From assembly GCA_039809865.1 (NCBI GenBank), contig JBDHVW010000008.1:86669-150668 (forward strand): a DNA stretch of 64,000 nt. The letters are read 5' to 3'. Made by a program: the position numbers and the translations under genes. Shown here one piece after another: positions 1 through 7,633 of the stretch. Under the pieces are notes generated by a model. The model did not search any database. It was not told where the DNA came from and worked only from the letters and a program-made list of their open reading frames with translations. Each line of letters begins with the position of its first letter. Positions within the stretch are counted from its first letter, which is position 1. This stretch comes from QWHO01 sp039809865. GTDB lineage: Bacteria > Vulcanimicrobiota > Xenobia > Xenobiales > QWHO01.

Positions 1-1277
1 ATTTCGCGGGCCTTCCGGGCGGCCTCGCGGGCCCGCATGGCGTTGACCGCTTTCTCCACCACGTTCTTGCCCACCGAGGGATTCTCTTCGAAGAACTGGT
101 TGTAGTACTCGTCAAAGATCTGCGCCACGGCCCCCTGGGCCTCGGCGGTCCCGAGCTTGGTCTTGGTCTGGCCCTCGAATTGCGGGTCGGGGATCTTGAC
201 GGAGATGACCGCCGTCAGCCCTTCGCGCACGTCATCGCCCGAGAAGTTGGCTTCGTTGTCTTTGAGGAGCTTGCGATTGCGGGCGTAGTTGTTGGTCACG
301 CGCGTCAGGGCGGTGCGGAAGCCCGTGATGTGCGTGCCGCCTTCGAGCGTGTTGATGTTGTTGGCGAAGCTGTAAACGTTCTCCTGATAGGAGTCGTTGT
401 ATTGCAGGGCCACTTCGATCACCATGGCTTTGCCGTTGGCCTCGACCTGCTTGCAGACGTAGAACGGCTCGTCATGGATCGGTTTCTTGGCCTCGTTGAG
501 ATGCTTGACGAACTCGACGATGCCGCCCTCGTAAAAGAACCTGTGGTGCTTGCCGCTGTGCTCCTCGGAGATCTCGATCGTGAGACCTTTGTTGAGGAAC
601 GCCAGCTCCCGCAACCGCCCGCTCAGGTAGTCGAAGTGGAACTCGACCTGGGGAAAAATCTGCGGGTCGGGCCAGAACCGTACCGTCGTGCCCTGCGGCA
701 CCTCGGGGGCCACGGGCCGGGAATCCATCTTGTCGGCCGTGACGCCACGCTCGAATCCGATGCGGTTACTCTCGCCGTCGCGCACGACGACGACCTCGAG
801 CCTCTTCGAGAGCGCGTTCACGACCGAGACGCCGACGCCGTGGAGGCCACCGGACACTTTGTAGCCCTTCCCCTCGAACTTGCCCCCGGCGTGCAATTGA
901 GTGAGCACGACCTCGACGGTAGGCAGCCCTTCGGTGGGATGGATCGCGGTCGGGATGCCGCGACCGTTGTCCTGGACGGACACCGAGCCATCGCGGTGCA
1001 GCATGATGCTGATCTTGTCGCAAAAGCCGGCCAGCGCCTCATCCACCGAGTTGTCGACCACCTCGTAGACGAGATGATGCAGGCCTCGGCTGGTCGTATC
1101 GCCGATATACATCCCGGGCCGCCTGCGCACGCCCTCCAGGCCTTTGAGGACCTGAATGTCCTCCGCGCCGTAGTGCTCTGGCCGCGCCGTCAGGTCGAGG
1201 TCGCCGCCTTCCGTCACGACCGTCTTCTCAGCGTTCTCCGCCGCGGCCGCTTTGACTTCGTCCAAGGTCTGTCCCAT
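1..1277 (-). CDS. gyrB: DNA gyrase subunit B, C-terminal part missing at window edge
   Basis: ATPase subunit of DNA gyrase, which introduces negative supercoils as an A2B2 complex. The gene runs off the left edge, so only about 425 N-terminal residues are visible: the GHKL ATPase domain and the transducer. Landmarks are GLEGVRRRPGMYIGDT, DNSVDEA, GRGIPTAIHP, GGLHGVGVSVVNALS and the QTK loop in EGQTKTKLG. Three in-frame ATGs lie at 1298, 1286 and 1277; I chose 1277 because a GGAGG sits 10 nt before it and only 1 nt before 1286. An AGTATA on the plus strand at 1441-1446 reads as TATACT on the minus strand and may be part of its promoter, but no convincing -35 accompanies it. Identity is certain; the start is not. 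Confidence 0.95.
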   Translation of the reverse strand, partial: MGQTLDEVKAAAAENAEKTVVTEGGDLDLTARPEHYGAEDIQVLKGLEGVRRRPGMYIGDTTSRGLHHLVYEVVDNSVDEALAGFCDKISIMLHRDGSVSVQDNGRGIPTAIHPTEGLPTVEVVLTQLHAGGKFEGKGYKVSGGLHGVGVSVVNALSKRLEVVVVRDGESNRIGFERGVTADKMDSRPVAPEVPQGTTVRFWPDPQIFPQVEFHFDYLSGRLRELAFLNKGLTIEISEEHSGKHHRFFYEGGIVEFVKHLNEAKKPIHDEPFYVCKQVEANGKAMVIEVALQYNDSYQENVYSFANNINTLEGGTHITGFRTALTRVTNNYARNRKLLKDNEANFSGDDVREGLTAVISVKIPDPQFEGQTKTKLGTAEAQGAVAQIFDEYYNQFFEENPSVGKNVVEKAVNAMRAREAARKARE

Positions 1278-1540
1278 GTCCACCATGCCTCCGTACATCC
1301 CCCGTGGGATGAAGCCCGTAGCCGAAAAGACGGCGCCAACGGGCTCTTGGCTTTTGATTATCGTTCAAGTTCAGGGAGGGAGCGTCAGGCACGCCAATTT
1401 TTGTTGCTGTGCCGCCCTTTGCGAGGTTCGCTCACCGCCGAGTATAGATTATCGGATCAAGTTCTCGGAAACCACCGAAAACCCTTTTTCTTTCAAGCTT
1501 TTTAAGCCGATCTAACGAGCGAACAGAAGTTTGATTTTCT
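1278..1540. other. Intergenic region between glycosyltransferase and gyrB
   Basis: About 260 bases, AT-richer than the neighbouring genes. No credible ORF is seen. It should carry the gyrB promoter on the minus strand (possible TATACT at 1446-1441). TTTCTTTCAAGCT (about 1488) and TTTTCTTCAAGCT (about 1534) form an imperfect direct repeat. No DnaA box (TTATCCACA) was found. Confidence 0.5.
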
Positions 1541-2692
1541 TCAAGCTGGAAGAGGCCGGGGTGGCGCCACGCTTTGATAGACGGCCACCATCTTGCGAGC
1601 CATGTTCTGGGCACTGAAATCTTCCGCCCAGGCGGACGCGTTCTTAGACATGCGCGCGTGCATCGCGTCATCGTGCGTCAGCTCGCGCCAGGCGGCCAGA
1701 AAGCCCGCCTTGTCCCCGGGGGCGAACATCTTGCCTGTCTCCCCGTCGTTGACCGCTTCCGTTACGCCCGGGCCCCGAATGGCCAGCACCGGACAACCCC
1801 CCGCCTGCGCCTCGAGGATCACCAGGCCCTGGGTCTCGGTCTGCGAGGCGAAGACCAGGCCGCGGGCGGCCGCCATGTAGTTCTTCAGCTCCTCGCGCTT
1901 GCGGTAGCCCAGGAACTTGACCTGCTCCTGCAGGCCCAGGCGGTCGCGGATCTTCTCCAGCTCGGCGCGGTAGGGCCCATCGCCGATCACAGCCAGCTTG
2001 ATCTCGGGGAACGGCTCCATGGCGAGCGTCTCGAACAGAAAGTCCACCGATTTCTCCTTGCCCAGGCGCCCGATGTAGATCCAGAGCTTCTGGCCCTCCC
2101 CGATGCCGAGCTCCCGCAGCGGGCCGCTCGGGTCCCCGCCGTGGAAGACCTTCGGATCGATGCCCGTGGGCAGTACGTGGATCGGCCTGGTGATGCCCTG
2201 CTGGCGCAGCCGGTTCATGACCATCTCGCTGGGCGAGATGACCGCCGCCGAGCCCTGGCAGAACGTGCGGATGAGGCCCATGGCGATGGCGTGCGAGATC
2301 GGCCTGGGAAAGGGAAGGTAGTGGGTGTACTCGTCCCAGAGCGTGTGGTGCGTGAAGATGCGGGGGCGCCCCAGCCAGGCCGAGGTCAGGATTCCGTAGA
2401 GCCCGACCACGAAGGGCGTGTGGATGTGGACCACGTCGATGCGCTTGCGCGCCAGCATCCCGATCGGCTTGATGGGCCAGGGAAAGCTCATCCGGTTCTC
2501 GTGTTGGAACGGCGCCACGACCGACTTGAAGCGGAAGACGTTGGCCTCGGTCTCCTGATAACCCGGAAAGTCGTGGCAGAACAGGAACACCTCGTGACCT
2601 TCGGCCTCGAGCGCCTGCTTCTGAATGCCGATGGACGTGACCACGCCGTTGATAACCGGCTTGTAGCAATCGGTGAAAAGCGCTATCCGCAT
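1541..2692 (-). CDS. GT4-family glycosyltransferase
   Basis: Retaining GT-B glycosyltransferase of 383 residues, the usual length for family GT4; probably transfers a sugar from a nucleotide donor to a lipid or polysaccharide acceptor at the inner membrane. The start MRIALFTDCYKPVING is a classic GT4 N-terminus; an upstream in-frame start would add 11 atypical residues. The donor half has IGRLGKEKSVDFL and the E-x7-E motif in ETQGLVILE. It resembles diacylglycerol glucosyltransferases and mannosyltransferases, but the acceptor cannot be told from sequence. It is divergent from recF, with 56 nt between starts, and lies upstream of gyrB on the same strand. Confidence 0.88.
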   Translation of the reverse strand: MRIALFTDCYKPVINGVVTSIGIQKQALEAEGHEVFLFCHDFPGYQETEANVFRFKSVVAPFQHENRMSFPWPIKPIGMLARKRIDVVHIHTPFVVGLYGILTSAWLGRPRIFTHHTLWDEYTHYLPFPRPISHAIAMGLIRTFCQGSAAVISPSEMVMNRLRQQGITRPIHVLPTGIDPKVFHGGDPSGPLRELGIGEGQKLWIYIGRLGKEKSVDFLFETLAMEPFPEIKLAVIGDGPYRAELEKIRDRLGLQEQVKFLGYRKREELKNYMAAARGLVFASQTETQGLVILEAQAGGCPVLAIRGPGVTEAVNDGETGKMFAPGDKAGFLAAWRELTHDDAMHARMSKNASAWAEDFSAQNMARKMVAVYQSVAPPRPLPA

Positions 2693-2748
2693 AGGCGAAC
2701 CGCGTTCGACCCGGGGGGATGGCATCCTGTCCCGGAGAATGCGCCGCG

Positions 2749-3822
2749 ATGCACTTCACCCGCCTGGAGCTGAGCAACTTCCGCCTCTACGGACAGCTTT
2801 CGCTCGCGCTTCCCGAGGGCCTGAACGTGCTCTGGGGCGCCAACGCCCAGGGGAAGACCGCTTTTCTGGAAGCTCTCTACCTCCTGGCCACTTCCCGCTC
2901 GTTCCGCACCTCGAGCGAGCTCGAGCTGATCCGCTGGGAGCAACCGGTGGCCCGCATCGGCTCGGTGCTGCAGCGCGACAGCGGGCGCGAGCGACGGCTC
3001 GACTTCGCCTGGCAACGGCAGGGGCAGCGGGCCCAGCGCGAGGTGCGGCTGATGGGACAGCCCGCCAAGAAGCTGAGCGAGTTTCTGGGCGAGGTCCTGC
3101 TGACGCTCTTCGTGCCGAGCGACCTCAGCCTGGTGCAGGGGGGCCCGCAAGAACGCCGGCGCTACCTCGACCTGACGCTCTGCAAGCTGTATCCCACCTA
3201 CCTGGCCTCGCTCAGCGCCTACGGCAAAGTGATCAAGCAGCGCAACGAGCTGCTCAAGCGCGGCTGTCGGCCGGCCGAGCTCGAGCCCTGGGACCTGTTG
3301 CTGATCCAGCACGGGGAGCAGCTGATGGCGCGCCGGGCCGACCTGGTGGAGGATCTGGACCGGCGCTTCGCGCGCCTGTACCGCCAGCTCTCGGCCGAGG
3401 AGCTTCCCCTGGCGCTGCGCTACGCGCCCAACGTCGGGAGCTTCGCCCAGGACCTGGAACGACGCCGGCCCGAGGAGCTACGGCTGCGAACCAGCCTGAC
3501 CGGACCTCACCGCGACGAGTTGCAGGCCCGGCTGGGCGACCGCTCGCTACGCCGCTTCGGCTCCCAGGGACAGCAACGCACGGCCGTCCTGGCGCTGCGC
3601 CTGGCCGAAGCGGAGGTGCTGACCGAGCGCTCCGGGGAGAGCGCCATGGTCCTGCTCGACGACTGCCTCTCGGAGCTCGACCCGGGCCGCCAGGAGAGGC
3701 TCCTGAGCAGCCTGAGCGCCTACCGGCAGGTCTTCCTGACCACCGCGGTGCCCGTCGGCGGACTGCCGGGGGCGCTCTGGCGGGTCGAAGCCGGGAGGAT
3801 CGAGAACACTTCCTCATGCTGA
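2749..3822 (+). CDS. recF: DNA replication and repair protein RecF
   Basis: SMC-like ATPase that loads RecA at gapped DNA with RecO and RecR. From MHFTRLELSNF the protein is 357 residues, normal for RecF; an upstream in-frame start would add ten residues not seen in the family. Walker A is GANAQGKT (residues 30-37), the signature region is SQGQQRT, and Walker B is MVLLDDCLSELD. The stop overlaps the next gene (ATGCTGA), so the two are translationally coupled. The position close to gyrB is the classic replication-gene neighbourhood, although dnaA and dnaN are not in this window. Confidence 0.95.
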   Translation: MHFTRLELSNFRLYGQLSLALPEGLNVLWGANAQGKTAFLEALYLLATSRSFRTSSELELIRWEQPVARIGSVLQRDSGRERRLDFAWQRQGQRAQREVRLMGQPAKKLSEFLGEVLLTLFVPSDLSLVQGGPQERRRYLDLTLCKLYPTYLASLSAYGKVIKQRNELLKRGCRPAELEPWDLLLIQHGEQLMARRADLVEDLDRRFARLYRQLSAEELPLALRYAPNVGSFAQDLERRRPEELRLRTSLTGPHRDELQARLGDRSLRRFGSQGQQRTAVLALRLAEAEVLTERSGESAMVLLDDCLSELDPGRQERLLSSLSAYRQVFLTTAVPVGGLPGALWRVEAGRIENTSSC

Positions 3823-4724
3823 CTCCGCTGGGACCGCTCCTGGAGAAGACCGCCCGCTCGATGGCGGGCGAGTCGTTCCGCCTGGCGCAGATCCGCGAGC
3901 TCTGGGTGGAGGCCGTGGGCGAAGCCTTTGCCAGCCAGCTCGAGCCGAGCGGGCTCAAGGGCGACGTGCTGCTGCTCACCAGCACCGCCCCCATCTGGAG
4001 CACCGAGGCCCTGCTGCGCCAGCGGGTGATCCTGGAGCGGCTCAACGCCGGGCTCCGGGGCAAACCCGTCAGGAAGCTCTACTGCACGGTCGGGGCGATC
4101 GGCAAACGACTGCCCCCTCCGCGGCGCGAGGACGCCATCAATTGGGACGCCATCGAGCTCGATCGCAGTCTGGTCGAGAAACTCGAGCGCCAGGCCGGCG
4201 AGGTGAACGACGCAGACCTGCGCGCCTCCCTGTTACGCGTGCTGATCCAGTTGGAGAAGCGGCGTATCTGGGCGGTGCAACAGGGCATGTTGCCCTGTAC
4301 GCTCTGTGGCACCCCCTGCAACGAGGGGATCTGCATGCCCTGCCGCCAGGAGGCGCGCCGCGAGCGGCGCTCGCGCATCCTGCGCGCGCTGGGCCGCTCT
4401 CCCTGGCTGACCCACCGCGACCTGAGCGGCGACTACCCCGACCTCTCCGGGGAGGAGTTTCTGTCGATGCGACGCCGATTGCGCACCATCTGGAACAAGA
4501 ACATCTGGGACGGCCTGCGCGTGCTCCCGCCGGGAACGCCCTTACCGCCCGCGATCCGCTCGGCCATCGTCGACCTCTGCATGCTGCGCACGCACCTGCC
4601 GTCGCACCAGTTGCAGGACAAGCACGTGAAGTTCGCGCTGGGAAAGATGCTCGCCAAAGCCTACCTGGACGACAAGGTGCCGGACCTGAGCATCGAGGTT
4701 TCGGTCAAGCGCGGCCGAGCCTGA
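3816..4724 (+). CDS. dciA: DciA-like DUF721 protein with zinc ribbon
   Basis: 302 residues. The first ~95 residues fit DUF721, the domain of DciA, which is the replicative-helicase loading or operator protein in bacteria lacking DnaC/DnaI. Seen: the family's central W and VGEAF region (RELWVEAVGEAF), and the pattern leading to LNAGLRG. Unusually long for the family: after an acidic linker there is a four-cysteine knuckle, CTLCGTPC followed by CMPC (about residues 164-178), likely zinc-binding, and then a basic C-terminal region. Overlap with recF by 7 nt supports a role in replication. The DciA identity follows from DUF721 plus context and is not proven. Confidence 0.72.
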   Translation: MLTPLGPLLEKTARSMAGESFRLAQIRELWVEAVGEAFASQLEPSGLKGDVLLLTSTAPIWSTEALLRQRVILERLNAGLRGKPVRKLYCTVGAIGKRLPPPRREDAINWDAIELDRSLVEKLERQAGEVNDADLRASLLRVLIQLEKRRIWAVQQGMLPCTLCGTPCNEGICMPCRQEARRERRSRILRALGRSPWLTHRDLSGDYPDLSGEEFLSMRRRLRTIWNKNIWDGLRVLPPGTPLPPAIRSAIVDLCMLRTHLPSHQLQDKHVKFALGKMLAKAYLDDKVPDLSIEVSVKRGRA

Positions 4725-4728
4725 AAGC

Positions 4729-5406
4729 TCAGCCCTGAGCTTCCTCGTCAGCCGTCAGCCACTTCTTCAGCACGTTGGAAGCATCGGGCTTGGTCGCGCT
4801 CGGCTCCCAGGTCTTCCGGGTCTCGGTGCTGCGCGGCGTGGAGGGCAGTGGACGCAGGGGCGGGCCGGTGCGCACCGAGGAGGGCGGACGCAGCTCCGAG
4901 AGCGCCTGCGGCGGGGCGACGGCCTCGCGGGTCGGAACGGAGGCGACCGGAGCCGGAGTCACGGGCCGCGCCACGGGACCCAACGAAGAGACCTCGAGGT
5001 CGGAGGTGGTCAGACCCAGGTCGTCCATCGTGCGCTGCAGAGCCCCGTTACCCAGGAACGGCAGCCGGTAGAACTCGCCGGTGGACGCGCGATAGCCCAG
5101 GAAGAAAAACAGGAAGAACATGAACAGGAAGGCCACCCACAGAGCGGCAAAGGCGCCCAGCCCCATCAGACCCGAGGCAGAGCCCGACGGCATGACGGCC
5201 ATGAAGGCCCAGACGAGAAACGCGCCGACGACCGTGGCGAGGATGGAGTTGATTCCCAGCCAGAGCGACTGGCGGGCGTGGAACTGGACGAATGGCTCCT
5301 CGCGGCGACTCGAGAACATCACGAAGGGGACCACGATGAACCAGAACGGGTAAGTAAGCCCCGCCAGCATCTTGTCGTCTTCCCGAACCGGGGGAAGGAT
5401 CTTCAC
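4729..5406 (-). CDS. DUF4870-like membrane protein with proline-rich tail
   Basis: 225 residues from a GTG start (GAAGGGG lies about 9 nt upstream). About three membrane segments occupy residues 13-105: a Phe/Val-rich helix after KMLAGLTYPFWF, a second around GINSILATVVGAF and a Phe-rich third. The layout and the FVQFHARQSLWL segment recall DUF4870/Tic20-like small membrane proteins. The C-terminal half is low in structure and rich in Pro, Ser, Arg and Thr. It ends 5 nt from the convergent DUF721 gene. Function unknown. Confidence 0.6.
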   Translation of the reverse strand: MKILPPVREDDKMLAGLTYPFWFIVVPFVMFSSRREEPFVQFHARQSLWLGINSILATVVGAFLVWAFMAVMPSGSASGLMGLGAFAALWVAFLFMFFLFFFLGYRASTGEFYRLPFLGNGALQRTMDDLGLTTSDLEVSSLGPVARPVTPAPVASVPTREAVAPPQALSELRPPSSVRTGPPLRPLPSTPRSTETRKTWEPSATKPDASNVLKKWLTADEEAQG

Positions 5407-5463
5407 AGAGTGGCCCCTTCTACCCGTGGAGTACGCCCGCCTGAGCTTGCAGCGGCGCGCTCT

Positions 5464-6453
5464 CTAGTAGTTTGCCGCGTGGTCGAGCGGGTCCTGCCCA
5501 TTGAGATAGCCGCTCGGGTCGACCTTCTCGCCGTTCACCATCACCTCGAAGTGACAGTGCGGACCGGTCGAGGCGCCGGTGCTGCCGACGTAGCCGATCA
5601 GCTGGCCCTTCTTGACGAACTGACCCGGGGAGACGACCAGCGAGCTGCAGTGGCCGTAGAGGCTGCTGAGGGTGTTGCCGTGGTCGATGATGACCGCGTT
5701 GCCATAGCCACCATAGTAGCCGGCCTGGATGACCCGGCCCGCGCCAGCGGCGCGAATCGGAGTGCCGTAACCGGCGGAGATGTCCATACCGGTGTGCATG
5801 CGGCCGTAGCCGTAAATCGGGTGGACGCGCCAGCCGAAACCGGAGCTGACGATGCCGTGGACCGGCCACAGGCTGGGCTTGGCGCTCAGAGCGGCCAGGC
5901 GGGCCTGACGCTCGAGCTCGGCGCGATACTTCTTGGCCTCGACTTTGAGGGAGGCGATGTCGGCCTCGCCGCCATCCACCTGGTCGCGCAGCTGGTGGTA
6001 ACGAAGCTTGAGAGCAACCGGGCTGGCCTCTACGCCACGGGCGCCGGTCAGAGCGGTGCGGCGGTGAGCGGTGGGCTTCTTGCCGACCACCTTCCAGAGC
6101 TGGGCCATCTCGCGGTCGCGGCTCTCGAGCTCGGTCATCAGCTCGGAGGTCTTGGCCGCCGCCAGCGTGAGCATCTGCTGTTTCTCACGCTCTTTGAAGG
6201 CCAGCGAGGCTTTCATCCGCTTGTTCTGAAGCTCCAGCTCCTCGATGCGGACCTGGGCGGCGTGGCGGTCGGAGAGCTCGCGTGCTTGAATGCGGTTCCA
6301 GGCGAAGGCGAACAGGCACATGAGTAAGATCATGAGGACGGGGGAGAACCGGAGGGTGAGACCTTTGCTGCCGACGATCAACTTCATGACCAGGCCCTTC
6401 CGCACGGAACGGCTTGGTTGCTTGATATTCTGCAGCGGGTTGTCCATCGTCAT
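5464..6453 (-). CDS. M23 family murein endopeptidase with coiled coil
   Basis: 329 residues. Short cytoplasmic N-terminus, one membrane anchor (about residues 36-52), a coiled coil to about residue 165, then a C-terminal LytM/M23 domain. Zinc and catalytic motifs are intact: HTGMD (H-x3-D), YGHCS and HCHFEV (H-x-H). This is the architecture of envelope peptidoglycan endopeptidases or their activators (NlpD/EnvC/MepM-like). Because the metal ligands are complete it is probably active. Two ATGs lie 6 nt apart (6453, 6447); a GAAGG precedes both. It is encoded downstream of the SRP RNA on the same strand. Confidence 0.88.
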   Translation of the reverse strand: MTMDNPLQNIKQPSRSVRKGLVMKLIVGSKGLTLRFSPVLMILLMCLFAFAWNRIQARELSDRHAAQVRIEELELQNKRMKASLAFKEREKQQMLTLAAAKTSELMTELESRDREMAQLWKVVGKKPTAHRRTALTGARGVEASPVALKLRYHQLRDQVDGGEADIASLKVEAKKYRAELERQARLAALSAKPSLWPVHGIVSSGFGWRVHPIYGYGRMHTGMDISAGYGTPIRAAGAGRVIQAGYYGGYGNAVIIDHGNTLSSLYGHCSSLVVSPGQFVKKGQLIGYVGSTGASTGPHCHFEVMVNGEKVDPSGYLNGQDPLDHAANY

Positions 6454-6702
6454 TCAACCTTCACAGGGAATAAAATTCCCCCATCAGGGGAGGCCGTTTC
6501 TTCGCACCCCTTCTTTCTCCTCTCGAACATCGCACCAAAAATTGGCTTAACGAAGAGTAAAAAAATTCCACTCTCGCGTAAACACGAACTGTTGTGCGAG
6601 AATGGCGTATGAGTGCTTACGAGTCCACTATAACCCGGCGGACTGAAAGGGTCATTAAAGACCTGTTACAAAGGAACCGGGGCCTCTGCTCCGGCCCAGG
6701 TT
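6454..6702. other. Intergenic region between SRP RNA and M23 peptidase
   Basis: About 250 bases with no credible ORF. It holds a GGGCC/GGCCC hairpin just after the SRP RNA, and an AT-rich stretch around 6540-6580 that probably contains the M23 gene's promoter. I see no further named element. Confidence 0.4.
6679..6697 (-). terminator. Possible terminator after SRP RNA
   Basis: On the minus strand GGGCC, an 8-nt loop and GGCCC form a hairpin that starts about 6 nt past the SRP RNA 3' end and is followed by CGGTTCCTTTGT. The U-tract is weak, so this is tentative. Confidence 0.3.
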
Positions 6703-6786
6703 GGTCCGCTTCACACCAAACTACCCACTTACGGCTGCTTGCTTCCGCACCTGACCGGGTTCACAGGGTTCAGTTGAGCGGGACCC
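6703..6786 (-). ncRNA. ffs: Small signal recognition particle RNA (4.5S type)
   Basis: The minus strand carries the diagnostic domain IV core GGTCAGGTGCGGAAGCAAGC followed by AGCC, which is the Ffh-binding symmetric/asymmetric loop region with the GGAA-type tetraloop. The ends GGTCCCGCT and AGCGGACC pair to close a single rod of about 84 nt, so this is the short form without an Alu domain. It acts with Ffh and FtsY in co-translational membrane targeting. Its place next to tRNA-Ser and tadA is also found in Bacillus. Exact ends are estimated from pairing. Confidence 0.9.
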
Positions 6787-6808
6787 GAGCTTTCACAAAG
6801 ACCCCGGA

Positions 6809-6898
6809 TGGCGGAGAGGGAGGGATTCGAACCCTCGAGGCACTTGCGCACCTACACGATTTCCAATCGTGCGCTTTCGACCACTCAGCCACCTCTCC
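6809..6898 (-). tRNA. tRNA-Ser(GGA)
   Basis: Class II tRNA of 90 nt including an encoded CCA. Acceptor stem GGAGAGG/CCTCTCC with discriminator G; anticodon stem CGATT-GGA-AATCG gives anticodon GGA (reads UCC/UCU); long variable arm TGCGCAAGTGC; T arm AGGGTTCGAATCCCT. It follows tRNA-Ser(CGA) and precedes the SRP RNA on the same strand. Confidence 0.96.
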
Positions 6899-6923
6899 AG
6901 ATGGGTCGAACGTAAGCTTTGAC

Positions 6924-7020
6924 TGGCGGAGAGGGAGGGATTCGAACCCCCGAGGAAGATGATTAGTCCCCCTGCTCGATTTCGAATCGAGTGCATTCAA
7001 CCGGGCTCTGCCACCTCTCC
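6924..7020 (-). tRNA. tRNA-Ser(CGA)
   Basis: Class II tRNA of 97 nt including an encoded CCA. The acceptor stem is the same as in the neighbouring Ser tRNA (GGAGAGG/CCTCTCC). The anticodon loop, ATT-CGA-AAT between CTCG and CGAG, reads UCG. It has a long variable arm. Its first 24 nt are also the last seven codons and stop of tadA. Confidence 0.95.
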
Positions 7021-7497
7021 AAGTACCGTTATGTCTGGCTTACGATTGCGGAGGAAGAATCGGTGGAGGAGCTCCGTTGCAGGTTCGGCCAGAAGGCCTC
7101 CCTGGATCTGACAGCGCTCCCGGAGCCCGGGATAGTCGAGCAAGTTGAGCCGGGAACCGGCAGCGCCCTGGTCGGGACTGTAGGCCCCGAAGACGACGCG
7201 CTGGATGCGTGCCTGCAGGATCGCTCCGGCGCACATCGGGCAGGGCTCGAGAGTCACGTAGAGCGTGGCTCCGTTCAGTCGCCAATCTCCCGTGGCCTGG
7301 CAGGCTTGCTCGATGGCCTGGATCTCGGCGTGTCCCAGAGGGCTCTGTATCGCCTCGCGGCGGTTGCGCCCCTGGCCCAGCAGCTCCTCGCCGCGCGCCA
7401 CCACAGCTCCGACCGGGATCTCTCCCTGCTCCAGAGCCTGACGGGCCAGCTCGAGCGCTTGCTCCATCCACTTCCTATCTACTTCTTCTGTCTTCAC
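6997..7497 (-). CDS. tadA: tRNA-specific adenosine deaminase TadA
   Basis: Deaminates A34 to inosine in tRNA-Arg(ACG). 166 residues, normal length. The cytidine-deaminase zinc site is complete: HAE (about residues 57-59, Glu as proton shuttle) and PCPMC. It lies 20 nt after tRNA-Arg(CCG) on the same strand. Its 3' end runs 24 nt into tRNA-Ser(CGA): the codons for EVAEPG and the TGA lie inside the tRNA's 5' half. If both come from one transcript, RNase P cleavage at 7020 would remove the tadA stop codon. Confidence 0.95.
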   Translation of the reverse strand: MKTEEVDRKWMEQALELARQALEQGEIPVGAVVARGEELLGQGRNRREAIQSPLGHAEIQAIEQACQATGDWRLNGATLYVTLEPCPMCAGAILQARIQRVVFGAYSPDQGAAGSRLNLLDYPGLRERCQIQGGLLAEPATELLHRFFLRNRKPDITVLGEVAEPG

Positions 7498-7517
7498 CTC
7501 CGCATGGGGGGGATGTC

Positions 7518-7594
7518 TGGCACGCCCGAGAGGATTCGAACCTCCAACCTTCGGCTCCGGAGGCCGACACTCTATCCGATTGAGCTACGGGCGC
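7518..7594 (-). tRNA. tRNA-Arg(CCG)
   Basis: 77 nt including an encoded CCA. Acceptor stem GCGCCCG/CGGGCGT (first pair G-U), D arm AGCTCAATCGGATAGAGT, anticodon loop CT-CCG-GA flanked by TCGGC/GCCGA, T arm GGAGGTTCGAATCCTC. Reads the Arg codon CGG. First member of the RNA cluster that continues through tadA and the serine tRNAs. Confidence 0.95.
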
Positions 7595-7603
7595 AAGTGG
7601 CTC

Positions 7604-7633
7604 AGTCTAGCACGAACCCGAGGCGATTGACAA
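7604..7633 (-). promoter_or_regulatory. Candidate sigma-70 promoter for the tRNA-Arg/tadA/tRNA-Ser/ffs cluster
   Basis: Minus strand: TTGTCA (7633-7628), an 18-nt spacer, TAGACT (7609-7604), placing transcription start near 7598, four bases before the tRNA-Arg 5' end. The -10 box overlaps the TAG stop codon of the upstream HD-GYP gene. The spacing to a mature tRNA end makes this a good candidate. Confidence 0.6.

Noticed and set aside
180..1505. Long plus-strand ORF opposite gyrB
   Set aside because: Antisense frame of a clearly recognised gyrB; composition is typical of a GC-rich shadow frame.
1278..2748. Replication origin near recF/gyrB
   Set aside because: No DnaA box TTATCCACA cluster or AT-rich unwinding element seen; dnaA and dnaN are not in the window.
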